A stretch of DNA of 64,000 nucleotides, from the NCBI RefSeq assembly GCF_012276755.1, contig NZ_JAAXKX010000006.1, forward strand, positions 1 to 64,000, in the 5' to 3' direction. How positions within the stretch are numbered: the stretch's first letter is position 1; each line of letters begins with the position of its first letter. This stretch comes from Marichromatium bheemlicum (GTDB taxonomy: Bacteria; Pseudomonadota; Gammaproteobacteria; Chromatiales; Chromatiaceae). Made by a program: the position numbers and the translations under genes. The notes under the pieces were generated by a model. The model ran no database searches, was not told the origin of the DNA, and was given only the letters and a program-made list of their open reading frames with translations. Below, in pieces: positions 11,198 through 19,597 of this stretch.

Positions 11198-11493
11198 TGA
11201 GTCTCGCGCTGGCCTTCTCGACGCTCACCATCCTGCTCGGCTGCGGCTTCTTCGCCGCCGGCAGCATCGGGCTGCTGCGTCTACCCGACCTCTTCAGTCG
11301 GCTCCACGCCCTGACCAAGGCCGACAACCTCGGGCTCGGGTTGGTGATCATCGGGCTGCTGCCTTGGGTCGACTCGCCCTGGCAGGGACTCAAGCTGGTA
11401 TTGATCTGGCTGTTGGTGCTGCTCGCCGGCGCCACCGGCGCCCACCTGGTGGCCAAGCGCGCGCTGCGTGGTGACGGGGAGGACCTGAAATGA
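11197..11493 (+). CDS. mnhG: Mrp-type antiporter subunit G (MnhG-like)
   Basis: This 98-aa, three-TM protein has the MnhG signature GSIGLLRLPDLFSRLHALTK. Its ATG overlaps the mnhF stop (TAATG) and its stop overlaps the next start. MnhG subunits belong to Mrp antiporters and to the membrane module of group 4 hydrogenases. It lies in the E-F-G block at the head of the operon. Confidence 0.9.
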   Translation: MSLALAFSTLTILLGCGFFAAGSIGLLRLPDLFSRLHALTKADNLGLGLVIIGLLPWVDSPWQGLKLVLIWLLVLLAGATGAHLVAKRALRGDGEDLK

Positions 11494-11753
11494 CCCTGCT
11501 GCTGTTCGATCTGGTACTGATCGCCACCTTGCTGACCCTGGCCGTCGCTGCCCTCAACAGCGCCGAACCGCGGCGGGCGGTGATGCTGTTCATCGCCTTC
11601 GGGTTGTGGTTGGCACTGATCTGGGCACGGCTACGTGCGCCCGACGTAGCCCTCGCCGAGGCGGCCATCGGCGCCGGTCTGGGCGGCGCGCTGATGCTCG
11701 CCGCCGCCCGGCGGGCGGCACGCCGCCGTGAAGACGACGAGGCGCAGCGGTGA
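11490..11753 (+). CDS. MbhD/DUF4040-like membrane subunit
   Basis: This 87-aa hydrophobic protein has two to three TM helices and the motif RAPDVALAEAAIGAGLGGALML, typical of the DUF4040/MbhD family. In canonical Mrp this domain is part of the large MrpA C-terminus; in membrane-bound hydrogenases it is a separate subunit. Here it is free-standing, which makes the operon resemble MBH-type modules more than a seven-gene Mrp. It overlaps mnhG by 4 bp and the next gene by 4 bp. Confidence 0.8.
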   Translation: MTLLLFDLVLIATLLTLAVAALNSAEPRRAVMLFIAFGLWLALIWARLRAPDVALAEAAIGAGLGGALMLAAARRAARRREDDEAQR

Positions 11754-12415
11754 ACGGCAGGCTGCGGCTGCTCATCGCCCTGCTGGCGGCGGTGCTCGGC
11801 GCCGCGCTGTTGTGGGTCTTCCTGCCGCTACTCGCCACCCGTCCTGAGTCGGCACTGGCCAAGGCGGCGCTCGCCGCACGACCACTGACCGGGGTGGGCA
11901 ACCCGGTCACCGCGGTACTGCTCGACTACCGCGCCTATGACACCCTGCTCGAACTGGCGGTGCTGCTCGCCGCGCTGCTCGGAATCTGGTCGCTCGGCCC
12001 GCCGACCCCGGCCTATCAACGCGCCGGCGCCGCGTTGCGAGCGATGATCGCCTGGGTGGTCCCGCTGCTGGTGCTCGCCGGCGGCTATCTGCTGTGGGCC
12101 GGCGGTCAGGTCCCCGGCGGTGCCTTCCAGGGCGGCGCCCTGCTCGGTGCCGCCGGGGTGGTGCTGCGCCTCGGCGGCGATCCCCATGCCGGTCTGCCCG
12201 CCGAACCCTGGCAACGGCTGCTGGCCAGCCTCGGCGTCGGCGCCTTCGTGATCGTCGGTCTGGTCCTGCTCGGGCTCGGGCGCGACTTCCTCGACTACCC
12301 CTCGGCATGGGCCAAGTGGCTCATCCTCGTCATCGAGAGCGCCGCCACCCTCGCCATCGGCGCCACCCTGGCCGCGGCCTATGTCGGCGGCCGTCCCCCC
12401 GGAGGTACACGGTGA
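11750..12415 (+). CDS. mnhB: Mrp-type antiporter subunit B-like (MnhB/MbhE-F region)
   Basis: This 221-aa membrane protein starts with a GTG that overlaps the previous stop (GTGA). The N-terminal part has a TM followed by YRAYDTLLELAVLLAALLGIWSL, which resembles the MbhE segment. The C-terminal part has GGYLLWAGGQVPGGAFQGGALLGAAG, the hallmark of MnhB. It therefore looks like a fusion of MbhE-like and MnhB domains, as in the MrpA-tail/MrpB region of other systems. It is part of the same overlapping operon. Confidence 0.82.
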   Translation: MNGRLRLLIALLAAVLGAALLWVFLPLLATRPESALAKAALAARPLTGVGNPVTAVLLDYRAYDTLLELAVLLAALLGIWSLGPPTPAYQRAGAALRAMIAWVVPLLVLAGGYLLWAGGQVPGGAFQGGALLGAAGVVLRLGGDPHAGLPAEPWQRLLASLGVGAFVIVGLVLLGLGRDFLDYPSAWAKWLILVIESAATLAIGATLAAAYVGGRPPGGTR

Positions 12416-12708
12416 TCCCCCTGCAGGCACTCTATGGCAGCGCCGGCGTGGTGCTCTTCGTTCTGGGACTCTGGTCGTTCCTGGTCCATGCGCCACTGCT
12501 GCGCAAGCTGATCGCGATCAACATCATGGGCAGCGGTGTCTTCCACCTGTTGATCGCGATCGCCGAACGCGGCACCGAGCCACCCGATCCGGTCCCACAC
12601 GCCCTGGTACTTACCGGGATCGTGGTCGCGGTGAGCGCCACCGCCCTGGCACTGGTATTCAGCCGTCGTCTCGAGGACGCAGGAGGGCCGCCCGAGGATG
12701 AGTGCTAG
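12412..12708 (+). CDS. mnhC: Mrp-type antiporter subunit C (MnhC/NuoK-like)
   Basis: This 98-aa protein is a NuoK/MnhC-like three-TM subunit (LYGSAGVVLFVLGLWSFLV, KLIAINIMGSGVFHLLIAIAER, HALVLTGIVVAVSATALALV). It starts with GTG overlapping the preceding stop, and its 3' end overlaps the next start by 11 bp. In Mrp and complex I relatives, this subunit sits between the antiporter-like subunits and carries a buried acidic residue for ion transfer; the Glu of IAERGTEPPDP lies at a comparable helix end. Confidence 0.85.
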   Translation: MIPLQALYGSAGVVLFVLGLWSFLVHAPLLRKLIAINIMGSGVFHLLIAIAERGTEPPDPVPHALVLTGIVVAVSATALALVFSRRLEDAGGPPEDEC

Positions 12709-14143
12709 CCTGCCACTCGCCGTCAGCCTGCCACTGCTCGGCGCGCTGGCCACGACGCTCGCCCCGCGCCGCGCTCGCACCCTCGGACTCATCGCGGCGC
12801 TGGCGAGCAGCGCCGTCGTCGCCTGGCTGGTCGTCGCCGTCTGGACCCAGGGGGCGCTACGCGTGGACCTCGGTGGTTGGTCCGCGCCGCTCGGCATCGG
12901 CTTGGAGGCCGGCGGCGCGAACACCCTGCTGCTGGCGATGACCGCGCTGGTGGCGCTGGCCATCAGTGTGCACGCCGGTGATTATTTCCGCGATCGCATC
13001 CAGCTGGGGCACTTCTGGCCACTGTGGCTACTGCTGTGGGCCGCGCTCAACGCCCTGCTGCTCGCCGCCGACCTGTTCAATATCTACGTCGGGCTGGAAC
13101 TACTCGGGCTCGCCGGTGCCGCGCTCGCCGCGCTCGGCGGCTCACGTGCGGCGCTCTCGGCCAGCCTGCGCTACCTGCTCGTCGGCCTACTCGGCTCGAT
13201 GACCTATCTGCTCGGGGTGGCGCTGATCTATACCGCCTATGGCCAGCTCGACCTCGGGCTGCTCGCCACACAGCTCACCGCCGGGGCGGCCGAGGCCACC
13301 GCGCTGGCGCTGTTGACCCTGGGACTGGCATTCAAGGCCGCGCTATTCCCGCTGCACTTCTGGCTACCGCCGACCCATGCCAACGCCCCGGCACCCGTCA
13401 GCGCTGCACTCTCGGCCCTGGTCGGCAAGGTCGCCGCCTGGCTGATCCTGCTGCTCTGGCTCGGCCCCTTTGCCACCGTCACCGCCCCGGCCGGCGCCAC
13501 CCTGCTCGGCCTACTCGGCGCCTGCGGAGTGGTGTGGGGGTCGTGGCGGGCGTTGCGCGCCGAACGACTGAAACTGCTCGCAGCCCACTCCACGGTCGCC
13601 CAGATCGGCTATCTGTTCATCTTCGTGCCACTGCTCCAGGGACTCGCCCCGGGGTCCGAGCGCACCACCCTGATCGGCGCCCTGTTGCTGATGGCGCTCA
13701 CCCACGGCTTCGCCAAGGCCGCCTTCTTCCTCGCCGCCGGTCAGGTGCAACAGCATGCCGGGCACGACCGTATCAGTGATCTCGGCGGCACCGCACAACG
13801 ACTACCAGCAACCACCTTCACCCTGGGGCTGGCCGGGGTGGCGCTGATCGGGTTGCCGCCGAGCGGTAGCTTCATCGGCAAGTGGCTACTGCTCGAGGCG
13901 GCCATCGCCCAGGGCCAATGGTGGTGGATCGCGCCACTGCTCGCCGGCACCCTGCTCGCCGCCGCCTATGTGTTCCGGGTGCTGGCGCGCGCCTTCAACC
14001 TCGAGCCCACCCCACAACGCTTCGTCAACCAGGGTCGAGCCGAACTACCAGGGCTGGTACTGGCGGTAATCGCCGTGGTCGGCCTGGGACTGGCCGCCGG
14101 TGGTCTGTGGGGGCTGCTCGAAGCGGTGGAGGTGGAGCGATGA
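12698..14143 (+). CDS. mnhD: antiporter-like subunit 1 (MnhD/NuoN-type)
   Basis: This 481-aa polytopic protein belongs to the NuoL/M/N-MrpA/D proton-translocating family. The three signature charges are kept: the TM5-type Glu134 in YVGLELLGL, Lys213 in LAFKAALFPLHFWLP and Lys244 in the next helix after HANAPAPVSAALSALVGK. Broken-helix motifs and about 14 TM helices fit the family. It is the first of three consecutive antiporter-type subunits, all overlapping by 4 bp. Whether it moves H+, Na+ or couples to bicarbonate uptake cannot be decided from sequence. Confidence 0.9.
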   Translation: MSASLPLAVSLPLLGALATTLAPRRARTLGLIAALASSAVVAWLVVAVWTQGALRVDLGGWSAPLGIGLEAGGANTLLLAMTALVALAISVHAGDYFRDRIQLGHFWPLWLLLWAALNALLLAADLFNIYVGLELLGLAGAALAALGGSRAALSASLRYLLVGLLGSMTYLLGVALIYTAYGQLDLGLLATQLTAGAAEATALALLTLGLAFKAALFPLHFWLPPTHANAPAPVSAALSALVGKVAAWLILLLWLGPFATVTAPAGATLLGLLGACGVVWGSWRALRAERLKLLAAHSTVAQIGYLFIFVPLLQGLAPGSERTTLIGALLLMALTHGFAKAAFFLAAGQVQQHAGHDRISDLGGTAQRLPATTFTLGLAGVALIGLPPSGSFIGKWLLLEAAIAQGQWWWIAPLLAGTLLAAAYVFRVLARAFNLEPTPQRFVNQGRAELPGLVLAVIAVVGLGLAAGGLWGLLEAVEVER

Positions 14144-15645
14144 GCAGCGCGCTCGACACCCTGCTGCCGATGCTGATCGTGTGCTCCTCGCTGGTGCCCG
14201 GGGCGGTGATCTTCCTGGTGCGCGAGGACAGCCACCTGCTGCGCACCACGCTCAACATGGCCGGCGCCCTCACCAAGCTGGTACTGGTCGGGGTAATGAT
14301 CTGGGGGGTCTATCACGAGCACGACTACGAGAGCCGCATCAACCTCGCCCCGGGCCTCGACCTGGTATTCGCCGCCGACGCCCTCTCGGTGCTCTTCGTC
14401 ACCCTCTCCACGGTGCTGTGGTTGGTGACCACCATCTATGCCATCGGCTATCTCGAACGCACCCCCAACCGCAGCCGCTTCTTCGGCTTCTTCAGCCTCT
14501 GCGTCTCGGCCACCGTCGGCATCGCCCTGGCGGGCAACCTGCTCACCTTCGTGATCTGCTACGAGATCCTCACCCTCGCGACCTATCCGCTGGTCGCCCA
14601 TCGCGGCACCCCGGAGGCGACCCGCGGCGCGCGCATCTATCTCTACTACACCCTCAGCGGCGGCGCCCTGTTGCTGCTCGGCGCAGTCTGGCTACAGACC
14701 CTCGCCGGGCCGCTCGACTTCGTCCAGGGCGGGATCCTCGGCGCACTGCCGACGGCTCTGCACGGCCAGTTCCAGGTAATCTTCGTGCTGCTGCTCGCCG
14801 GGCTCGGGGTCAAGGCCGCACTGGTACCACTGCACGGCTGGTTGCCGCAGTCGATGGTGGCCCCGGCACCGGTGAGCGCGCTGCTGCACGCGGTGGCCGT
14901 GGTCAAGGCCGGCGCCTTCGGCATCGTCCGGGTGGTCTATGACGTCTATGGCGTCGGCCTCAGCGCCTCACTCGGGCTGCTCGGACTGCTCGGGCTACTG
15001 GCCTCGATCACGATCGTCTACGGCTCGCTGCGCGCCCTGGTCCAGGACGGCCTCAAGGCCCGGCTGGCCTATTCCACCGTCAGCCAGGTCTCCTACATCG
15101 CCCTCGGTACCTCGATCTTCGGCCCGATCGCCACCGTTGGCGGGCTGGTCCATCTGGTCCACCAAGGGATCATGAAGATCACCCTGTTCTTCTGCGCCGG
15201 CAACTATGCCGAGACCCTCGGCGTCCACCGCGTCAGTCAGATGGACGGGGTCGGACGACGCATGCCCTGGACCACGCTGGCCTTCAGCGCCGGGGCGCTG
15301 GGGATGATCGGTATCCCGCCGCTGGCCGGCTTCGTCAGCAAGTGGTATCTCGGACTCGGCGCGATCGACGGCGGTGCCGGCTGGGTGCTGGTGGTGCTCG
15401 CCGCCAGTGGTCTGCTGAACGCCGCCTACTTCCTGCCGATCCTCTATCGCGCCTGGTTCCGAGCGCCGCCCGAGCAATGGCCTCAGGAACACATCTCGCG
15501 GCGCCGACTCGAGACCCGCGCCGCACTGCTGTGGCCACCCTTGGTGACCGCAGCACTCTGTGTGCTCGCCGGACTGCTCGCCGCCGCCCCCTTCAGCCCA
15601 CTGGAGTGGGCCGAGCTGATCGCCCGCCGGGAGTATGACCGATGA
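14140..15645 (+). CDS. antiporter-like subunit 2 (MnhD/NuoM-type)
   Basis: This 501-aa paralogue has about 14 TM helices and keeps Glu142 ([12 protein letters not shown]), Lys225 ([16 protein letters not shown]) and Lys256 ([15 protein letters not shown]), which supports a functional ion channel. It overlaps the gene before (ATGA) and the gene after by 4 bp. Compared with canonical Mrp operons this protein takes the place of a second MnhD or the N-terminal half of MnhA. No DabA-type (DUF2309) partner gene is present in the window, so this is not a standard DAB bicarbonate system. Confidence 0.9.
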   Translation: MSSALDTLLPMLIVCSSLVPGAVIFLVREDSHLLRTTLNMAGALTKLVLVGVMIWGVYHEHDYESRINLAPGLDLVFAADALSVLFVTLSTVLWLVTTIYAIGYLERTPNRSRFFGFFSLCVSATVGIALAGNLLTFVICYEILTLATYPLVAHRGTPEATRGARIYLYYTLSGGALLLLGAVWLQTLAGPLDFVQGGILGALPTALHGQFQVIFVLLLAGLGVKAALVPLHGWLPQSMVAPAPVSALLHAVAVVKAGAFGIVRVVYDVYGVGLSASLGLLGLLGLLASITIVYGSLRALVQDGLKARLAYSTVSQVSYIALGTSIFGPIATVGGLVHLVHQGIMKITLFFCAGNYAETLGVHRVSQMDGVGRRMPWTTLAFSAGALGMIGIPPLAGFVSKWYLGLGAIDGGAGWVLVVLAASGLLNAAYFLPILYRAWFRAPPEQWPQEHISRRRLETRAALLWPPLVTAALCVLAGLLAAAPFSPLEWAELIARREYDR

Positions 15646-18092
15646 GCGCCTGGCTGCTGCTCGCCGCCTGGGTCTGGCCGCTACTACTGGCCCCCCTCGC
15701 CTCCAGCACGCGTCACGGACGCTGGCTGGTCGCGCTCGGCCCCCTGCCGGCGCTCGGGGCAACGCTACTAGTCGCGCTCGGCACCCGCCTCGAGCTGCCG
15801 TGGCTGCTGCTCGGCAGCGAACTCGGACTCGATCGCCTCGGGCACACCTATCTACTGTTTACCGCGCTACTGTGGCTGGTCGCTGGGATCCATGCCGGCA
15901 GCGCCGGCCTCGGTCCGCGAGCCGGGCGCTTCCGCGCACTCTTTCTGCTGGCCATGGCCGGCAACCTGTGGCTGATCGTCGGTCAGGATCTGGCGAGTTT
16001 TTATGTCGGCTTTGCGATCATGGGGCTGGCCGCCTATGGGTTGGTGGTCCACGATGGTGATGCACGCGCCCGTCGCGCCGGGCGCGTCTATCTGACGATG
16101 GCGTTGATCGGCGAGGTCACCCTGTTCGCGGCCCTGGTGCTGATCGCCGCGACCAGCGGCACGCTCACCCCGGGGCCGGCCGAACTCGTCGAGCTGGGCC
16201 CCTGGGCGATCGGGCTGTTGCTCGCCGGGCTGGCGGTCAAGGCCGGGCTGGTGCCGCTACACCCGTGGCTGCCGCTCGCCCATCCGGCGGCACCGGCGGC
16301 GGCCAGCGCGGTGTTGAGCGCGACCATGATCAAGGTCGCGCTGCTCGGCTGGCTGCGTTATCTGCCGGTGGGCGTGATCGCCCTGCCCGGTTGGGGAGAA
16401 CTGCTGACCGGTCTCGGGCTGCTGACCCTGGCGCTGGCCCTGCCGGTCGGGCTGATGCAGACCGAGGCGAAGACGGTACTGGCCTATTCGAGCATCGCCA
16501 AGATGGGGCTGATGGCGGTACTGCTCGGGCTGATGCTCACCGATCCGACGCTGGCCGAGGTCGGGGTCGGCGCGCTGACGCTCTATGTCGTCCATCATGC
16601 CCTGGTCAAAGGGGGGCTCTTCCTCGGGGTAGGGCTGCGCAAGGCAGGGGCCCCGGCACAGCCACTGGTCCTCGCCGGCATAGCAGTGCTGGCGCTGGCG
16701 ATGGCCGGCGCGCCGTTGACCAGCGGGGCGGCGGCCAAGGCGGCCGTGGCCCCGCTGCTCGAGCACGCGCGCTGGCCGTGGATCCTCACCGTGGTCAGCA
16801 GTTCGGTGGTGGTGACCACCCTGCTGATGGCGCGATTGCTATGGCTGGTCGTCGGCCTCACCCCCCACCCCCACCCGGCCCAACGCGGGGCGTTGGCGAG
16901 CTGGGGCGGGCTGGTCGCGCTGGTGGTGCTATTCCCGCTGCTCGCGCCCGCCACACCCCAGCTCAAGGACGCGGGTCTGGTCGGCGCCGGGGTGGTCGTG
17001 GCAGCGCTCGTATGGCGCTGGCCCGACCCCCTGCGCAGGCTTGCCGGACGCGTCCCGCCCGGCGACTTACTGGCGCTGTTGACCCCCCTGTGGCGTCACG
17101 CCAGTAACGCCTGGCAACGCTTGGCAACGACCTGGCTCGGGATGATCCACCCCCTCATCACGCGCCTCGGCGAGCGGCTCACCCTGGGACCGTCGGTCGC
17201 CGACGGCGAACACGGGTTACGCCGCTGGCCGGTGGCCGGGGCGCTGTGGTTGACCCTGCTGCTGCTGTTGATCGGCACACTGTGGCGCACACCGGCCGAG
17301 ACCATGGCAACAACAGAGGAGTCCGCCCCCCTGGTCGAACCCGCACCCGAGGTCGAACCCGCACCCGAGGTCGAACCCGCACCCGAGGTCGAACCCGCAC
17401 CCGAGGTCGAACCCGCACCCGAGGTCGAACCCGCACCCGAGGTCGAACCCACACCCGAGGTCGAGCCCGCACCCGAGGTCGAGCCCGCGCCCAAGGTCGA
17501 ACCCACACCCGAGGTCGAGCCCGCACCCGAGGTCGGGCCCGCGCCCGAGGTCGAACCCACACCCGAGGTCGAGCCCGCACCCGAGGTCGAGCCCGCGCCC
17601 AAGGTCGAACCCACACCCGAGGTCGAGCCCGCACCCGAGGTCGAACCCGCGCCCGAGGTCGAACCCGCACCCGAGGTCGAACCCGCACCCGAGGTCGAAC
17701 CCGCACCCGAGGTCGAACCCACACCCGAGGTCGAACCCACACCCGAGGTCGGGCCCGCGCCGAGCGTCACACCAACGCCCCGCGTCGTCTGCGATCCGGC
17801 ACGGCCCTTCCTGCTCGCCGCACCCGACGCCCCGGCGGGCGAGGACGTGCTCGCACTCCCCCGTTGTGGCAGCGACGGCACCGACCTCGACGCCCCCGAG
17901 TTGAGCAACGCGCTGGTGCGACGGGTGCAACGCTGGCTGGTGGCACACGGGTTCGACCCGGGCCCGATCGACGGGCTGATCGGGCCGCGCACACGCGCGG
18001 CGATCCGCGCCTTCGAACGCGCCCAGGGACAGCCCGCGCGCGGCGCGATCGACTTCGTGCTGCTCGAACGGCTCAGCACCCCGCCGCGCTGA
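15642..18092 (+). CDS. antiporter-like subunit 3 fused to Pro-Glu-Val repeat and peptidoglycan-binding domain
   Basis: This 816-aa protein has an N-terminal NuoM/MnhD-like membrane domain (about residues 1-500) and a final TM at about 529-545. Residues 567-704 form a 23-unit hexapeptide repeat of the type PAPEVE. A C-terminal PG_binding_1 domain follows (about 754-811, [31 protein letters not shown]). Lys200 and Lys231 are kept, but the TM5-type Glu found in the two upstream paralogues is Ala125 (YVGFAIMGL). The repeat looks like a rigid periplasmic spacer that tethers the complex to the cell wall. It is the last gene of the operon and converges on cbbR, with 21 bp between stops. The fusion and the missing Glu suggest a structural or specialised subunit and not a simple pump. 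Confidence 0.9.
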   Translation: MSAWLLLAAWVWPLLLAPLASSTRHGRWLVALGPLPALGATLLVALGTRLELPWLLLGSELGLDRLGHTYLLFTALLWLVAGIHAGSAGLGPRAGRFRALFLLAMAGNLWLIVGQDLASFYVGFAIMGLAAYGLVVHDGDARARRAGRVYLTMALIGEVTLFAALVLIAATSGTLTPGPAELVELGPWAIGLLLAGLAVKAGLVPLHPWLPLAHPAAPAAASAVLSATMIKVALLGWLRYLPVGVIALPGWGELLTGLGLLTLALALPVGLMQTEAKTVLAYSSIAKMGLMAVLLGLMLTDPTLAEVGVGALTLYVVHHALVKGGLFLGVGLRKAGAPAQPLVLAGIAVLALAMAGAPLTSGAAAKAAVAPLLEHARWPWILTVVSSSVVVTTLLMARLLWLVVGLTPHPHPAQRGALASWGGLVALVVLFPLLAPATPQLKDAGLVGAGVVVAALVWRWPDPLRRLAGRVPPGDLLALLTPLWRHASNAWQRLATTWLGMIHPLITRLGERLTLGPSVADGEHGLRRWPVAGALWLTLLLLLIGTLWRTPAETMATTEESAPLVEPAPEVEPAPEVEPAPEVEPAPEVEPAPEVEPAPEVEPTPEVEPAPEVEPAPKVEPTPEVEPAPEVGPAPEVEPTPEVEPAPEVEPAPKVEPTPEVEPAPEVEPAPEVEPAPEVEPAPEVEPAPEVEPTPEVEPTPEVGPAPSVTPTPRVVCDPARPFLLAAPDAPAGEDVLALPRCGSDGTDLDAPELSNALVRRVQRWLVAHGFDPGPIDGLIGPRTRAAIRAFERAQGQPARGAIDFVLLERLSTPPR
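17340..17753 (+). repeat. 18-bp in-frame tandem repeat (23 units) encoding PAPEVE-type hexapeptides
   Basis: The unit is 18 bp and encodes Pro-Ala/Thr-Pro-Glu/Lys-Val-Glu/Gly. I count 23 full units plus a degenerate last one. A higher-order 108-bp period is visible: units 7-12 recur almost unchanged as units 13-18, including the rare Lys variant. The array is in frame and lies inside the third antiporter-like gene. Confidence 0.92.
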
Positions 18093-18113
18093 AAACCACC
18101 ACGAGCGGGGACA

Positions 18114-19100
18114 CTAGGCTGCCGGGTCGGCAGCGTCCCAGCGGGTCAAGCGCACCCGCGCCTTGTCGAGCTGGCGGGTGAGCTGCGCGCTCTCGGCGTC
18201 GAGGAAGTCGAGGAAGGCCCGAGCCACCACCGACAACTCCTTGCCCTTGGCATGGGCCACGTGCCAATGGCGCTGCAACGGGAATCCCTCGACATCGAGC
18301 AACGCGAGCTGCGAGCGCGCGCTCTCTTGGGTCAGGGTATGCAGCGACAACACCGACAACCCGAGCTTGCCGTAGATGGCGTGCTTGATCGCCTCGTTGC
18401 TCCCCAGCTCCATGCGCACGTGTGGCCGCAGCCCGGCACACTCGAAGGTCTGCAGCACCACGTCGCGGATCCCCGACCCGGGCTCACGCATGATCAGGTG
18501 CTCCTCGGCAACCCGCGCCAGCGGGATGGCGCGCGCATGCGCCAACGGATGATCACGATGGGCGACGAGATAGAGCGGATTGGGCGCAAACACCCGGGAG
18601 ACCATGTCGATCTCACGCTCCGGCGGCTGACCGAGGATGTAGAGGTCATCCTTGTTGGCGAGCAGCCGTTCGATCACCCGATCGCGATTGGTGACCTTGA
18701 GCGAGACATCGACCCCGGCGTGCTGCTGGCAGAAGCGCCCGAGCACCTCGGGGGCGAAGTACTTGGCGGTGGTGATCACACACAGACGCAGATAGCCGCG
18801 CTTGAGTCCCTTGAGGTCGGCGGCCTTCATCTCGAAGCGGTCGAGGGTGCCGAAGATCTCCTTGACCGCGATCTCCAACTCGCGACCGGCCTCGGTGAGA
18901 TGGACCTGACGCCCGATCTGCTCGAACAGCGGCAACCCGATGGCATCACTCAATCGCTTGATCTGGGTCGAGACCGTCGGCTGGGTGAGATAGAGCTCGT
19001 CGGCGGCCTTAGTGAAGCTCTTGAGCCGGGCGATGGCCTCGAACACCTGCAACTGTCGCAGGCTGACGTGACGGACGAGGTTGAGCATGGGATCGAACAT
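18114..19100 (-). CDS. cbbR: LysR-family regulator CbbR
   Basis: This 328-aa protein is a LysR-type regulator of Calvin-cycle genes. The N-terminal winged HTH (VSLRQLQVFEAIARLKSFTKAADELYLTQPTVSTQIKRL) and the effector-binding domain match CbbR/RbcR closely. I placed the start at MFDPMLNLVRHV; an ATG 12 bp later is also possible. It follows the carboxysome gene string in the same direction, 63 bp after the small Pro/Arg-rich gene, and not divergently from cbbL as in many CbbR loci. CbbR senses metabolites such as RuBP or NADPH and binds upstream of cbbL. Feedback onto its own operon is possible if it is cotranscribed. Confidence 0.9.
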   Translation of the reverse strand: MFDPMLNLVRHVSLRQLQVFEAIARLKSFTKAADELYLTQPTVSTQIKRLSDAIGLPLFEQIGRQVHLTEAGRELEIAVKEIFGTLDRFEMKAADLKGLKRGYLRLCVITTAKYFAPEVLGRFCQQHAGVDVSLKVTNRDRVIERLLANKDDLYILGQPPEREIDMVSRVFAPNPLYLVAHRDHPLAHARAIPLARVAEEHLIMREPGSGIRDVVLQTFECAGLRPHVRMELGSNEAIKHAIYGKLGLSVLSLHTLTQESARSQLALLDVEGFPLQRHWHVAHAKGKELSVVARAFLDFLDAESAQLTRQLDKARVRLTRWDAADPAA

Positions 19101-19163
19101 GGGGCCCCCGGTGACTGCGCTGACGGATGGATGCCGGGTCGCGCGTCGCGGCGCCACCCCGGT

Positions 19164-19328
19164 TCAGTCGGGCCAGACCCGTCGGCGCGGCAGCTGCGGC
19201 GCCGGCGCCGGTGACCCGGTGCGGGGCGAACGCGGGCGCTTGCGCCGAGGCTTGTGGGGAGGCGGATTCGCGGCCGGTGGATCGACCGGCGGCGCACTCC
19301 CCTCGGGTACGGGTGTCTCGGTACTCAT
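19164..19328 (-). CDS. 54-aa Pro/Arg-rich protein coupled to carboxysome operon
   Basis: This short open frame encodes 54 residues: an acidic/Pro-rich first half (MSTETPVPEGSAPPVDPP) and a basic second half with HKPRRKRPRSPR, ending in PRRRVWPD. The ATG overlaps the upstream gene's stop (TGATG) and a GAGGAGGGG ribosome-binding site lies 6 nt upstream, so it is probably translated by coupling. It sits between the pterin-dehydratase-like gene and cbbR. It looks intrinsically disordered and is too short for default gene callers. I do not recognise a family. By position it could be a carboxysome accessory or RuBisCO/shell-binding peptide, an inference. Confidence 0.6.
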   Translation of the reverse strand: MSTETPVPEGSAPPVDPPAANPPPHKPRRKRPRSPRTGSPAPAPQLPRRRVWPD

Positions 19329-19597
19329 CAACGCCCCTCCTCTGCATGCGCGAACAGCATATCGATCTCGCCGGCGAGCGCGCGGCGGCGCGCATCGATC
19401 TGCTCGGCACCGTCCTCGGCACGGATGGTGATGCTGACATGGGTCCGACCAAAACTGATGTCGGGATAATACCCGAGCCGTTCGCTGAGCCCGGCCATGT
19501 CCTCGAGGAAATCGCGGGTATGGTCGTAGTCGGTGAAGTTCAGTCGCCGTTCGAGCCGCGCCGGGCGGCTGCGTTCACGCCAATCGGTCTGGTTCAT
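19328..19597 (-). CDS. pterin-4a-carbinolamine-dehydratase-like protein (acRAF, RuBisCO assembly factor)
   Basis: This 89-aa protein has the pterin dehydratase fold, with helix-strand elements around residues 25-55 (DYDHTRDFLEDMAGLSERLGYYPDISFGRTHVSITI). The canonical catalytic His-His-Pro motif of true dehydratases is not seen: the equivalent segment reads GYYPDISFG. This matches the carboxysome-linked subgroup known as acRAF, a RuBisCO assembly factor in alpha-carboxysome loci. The ATG overlaps the ferritin-like gene's stop (ATGA), and its own stop overlaps the next start. It is the second-last carboxysome gene before cbbR. Confidence 0.85.
   Translation of the reverse strand: MNQTDWRERSRPARLERRLNFTDYDHTRDFLEDMAGLSERLGYYPDISFGRTHVSITIRAEDGAEQIDARRRALAGEIDMLFAHAEEGR

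Noticed and set aside
17340..17753. Regular repeat array considered as a CRISPR
   Set aside because: The 18-bp units have no spacers and are an in-frame coding tandem repeat.
10455..18092. Operon considered as DAB-type bicarbonate system or complex I
   Set aside because: No DUF2309 (DabA) gene and no peripheral-arm Nuo genes (quinone/NADH subunits) are present.
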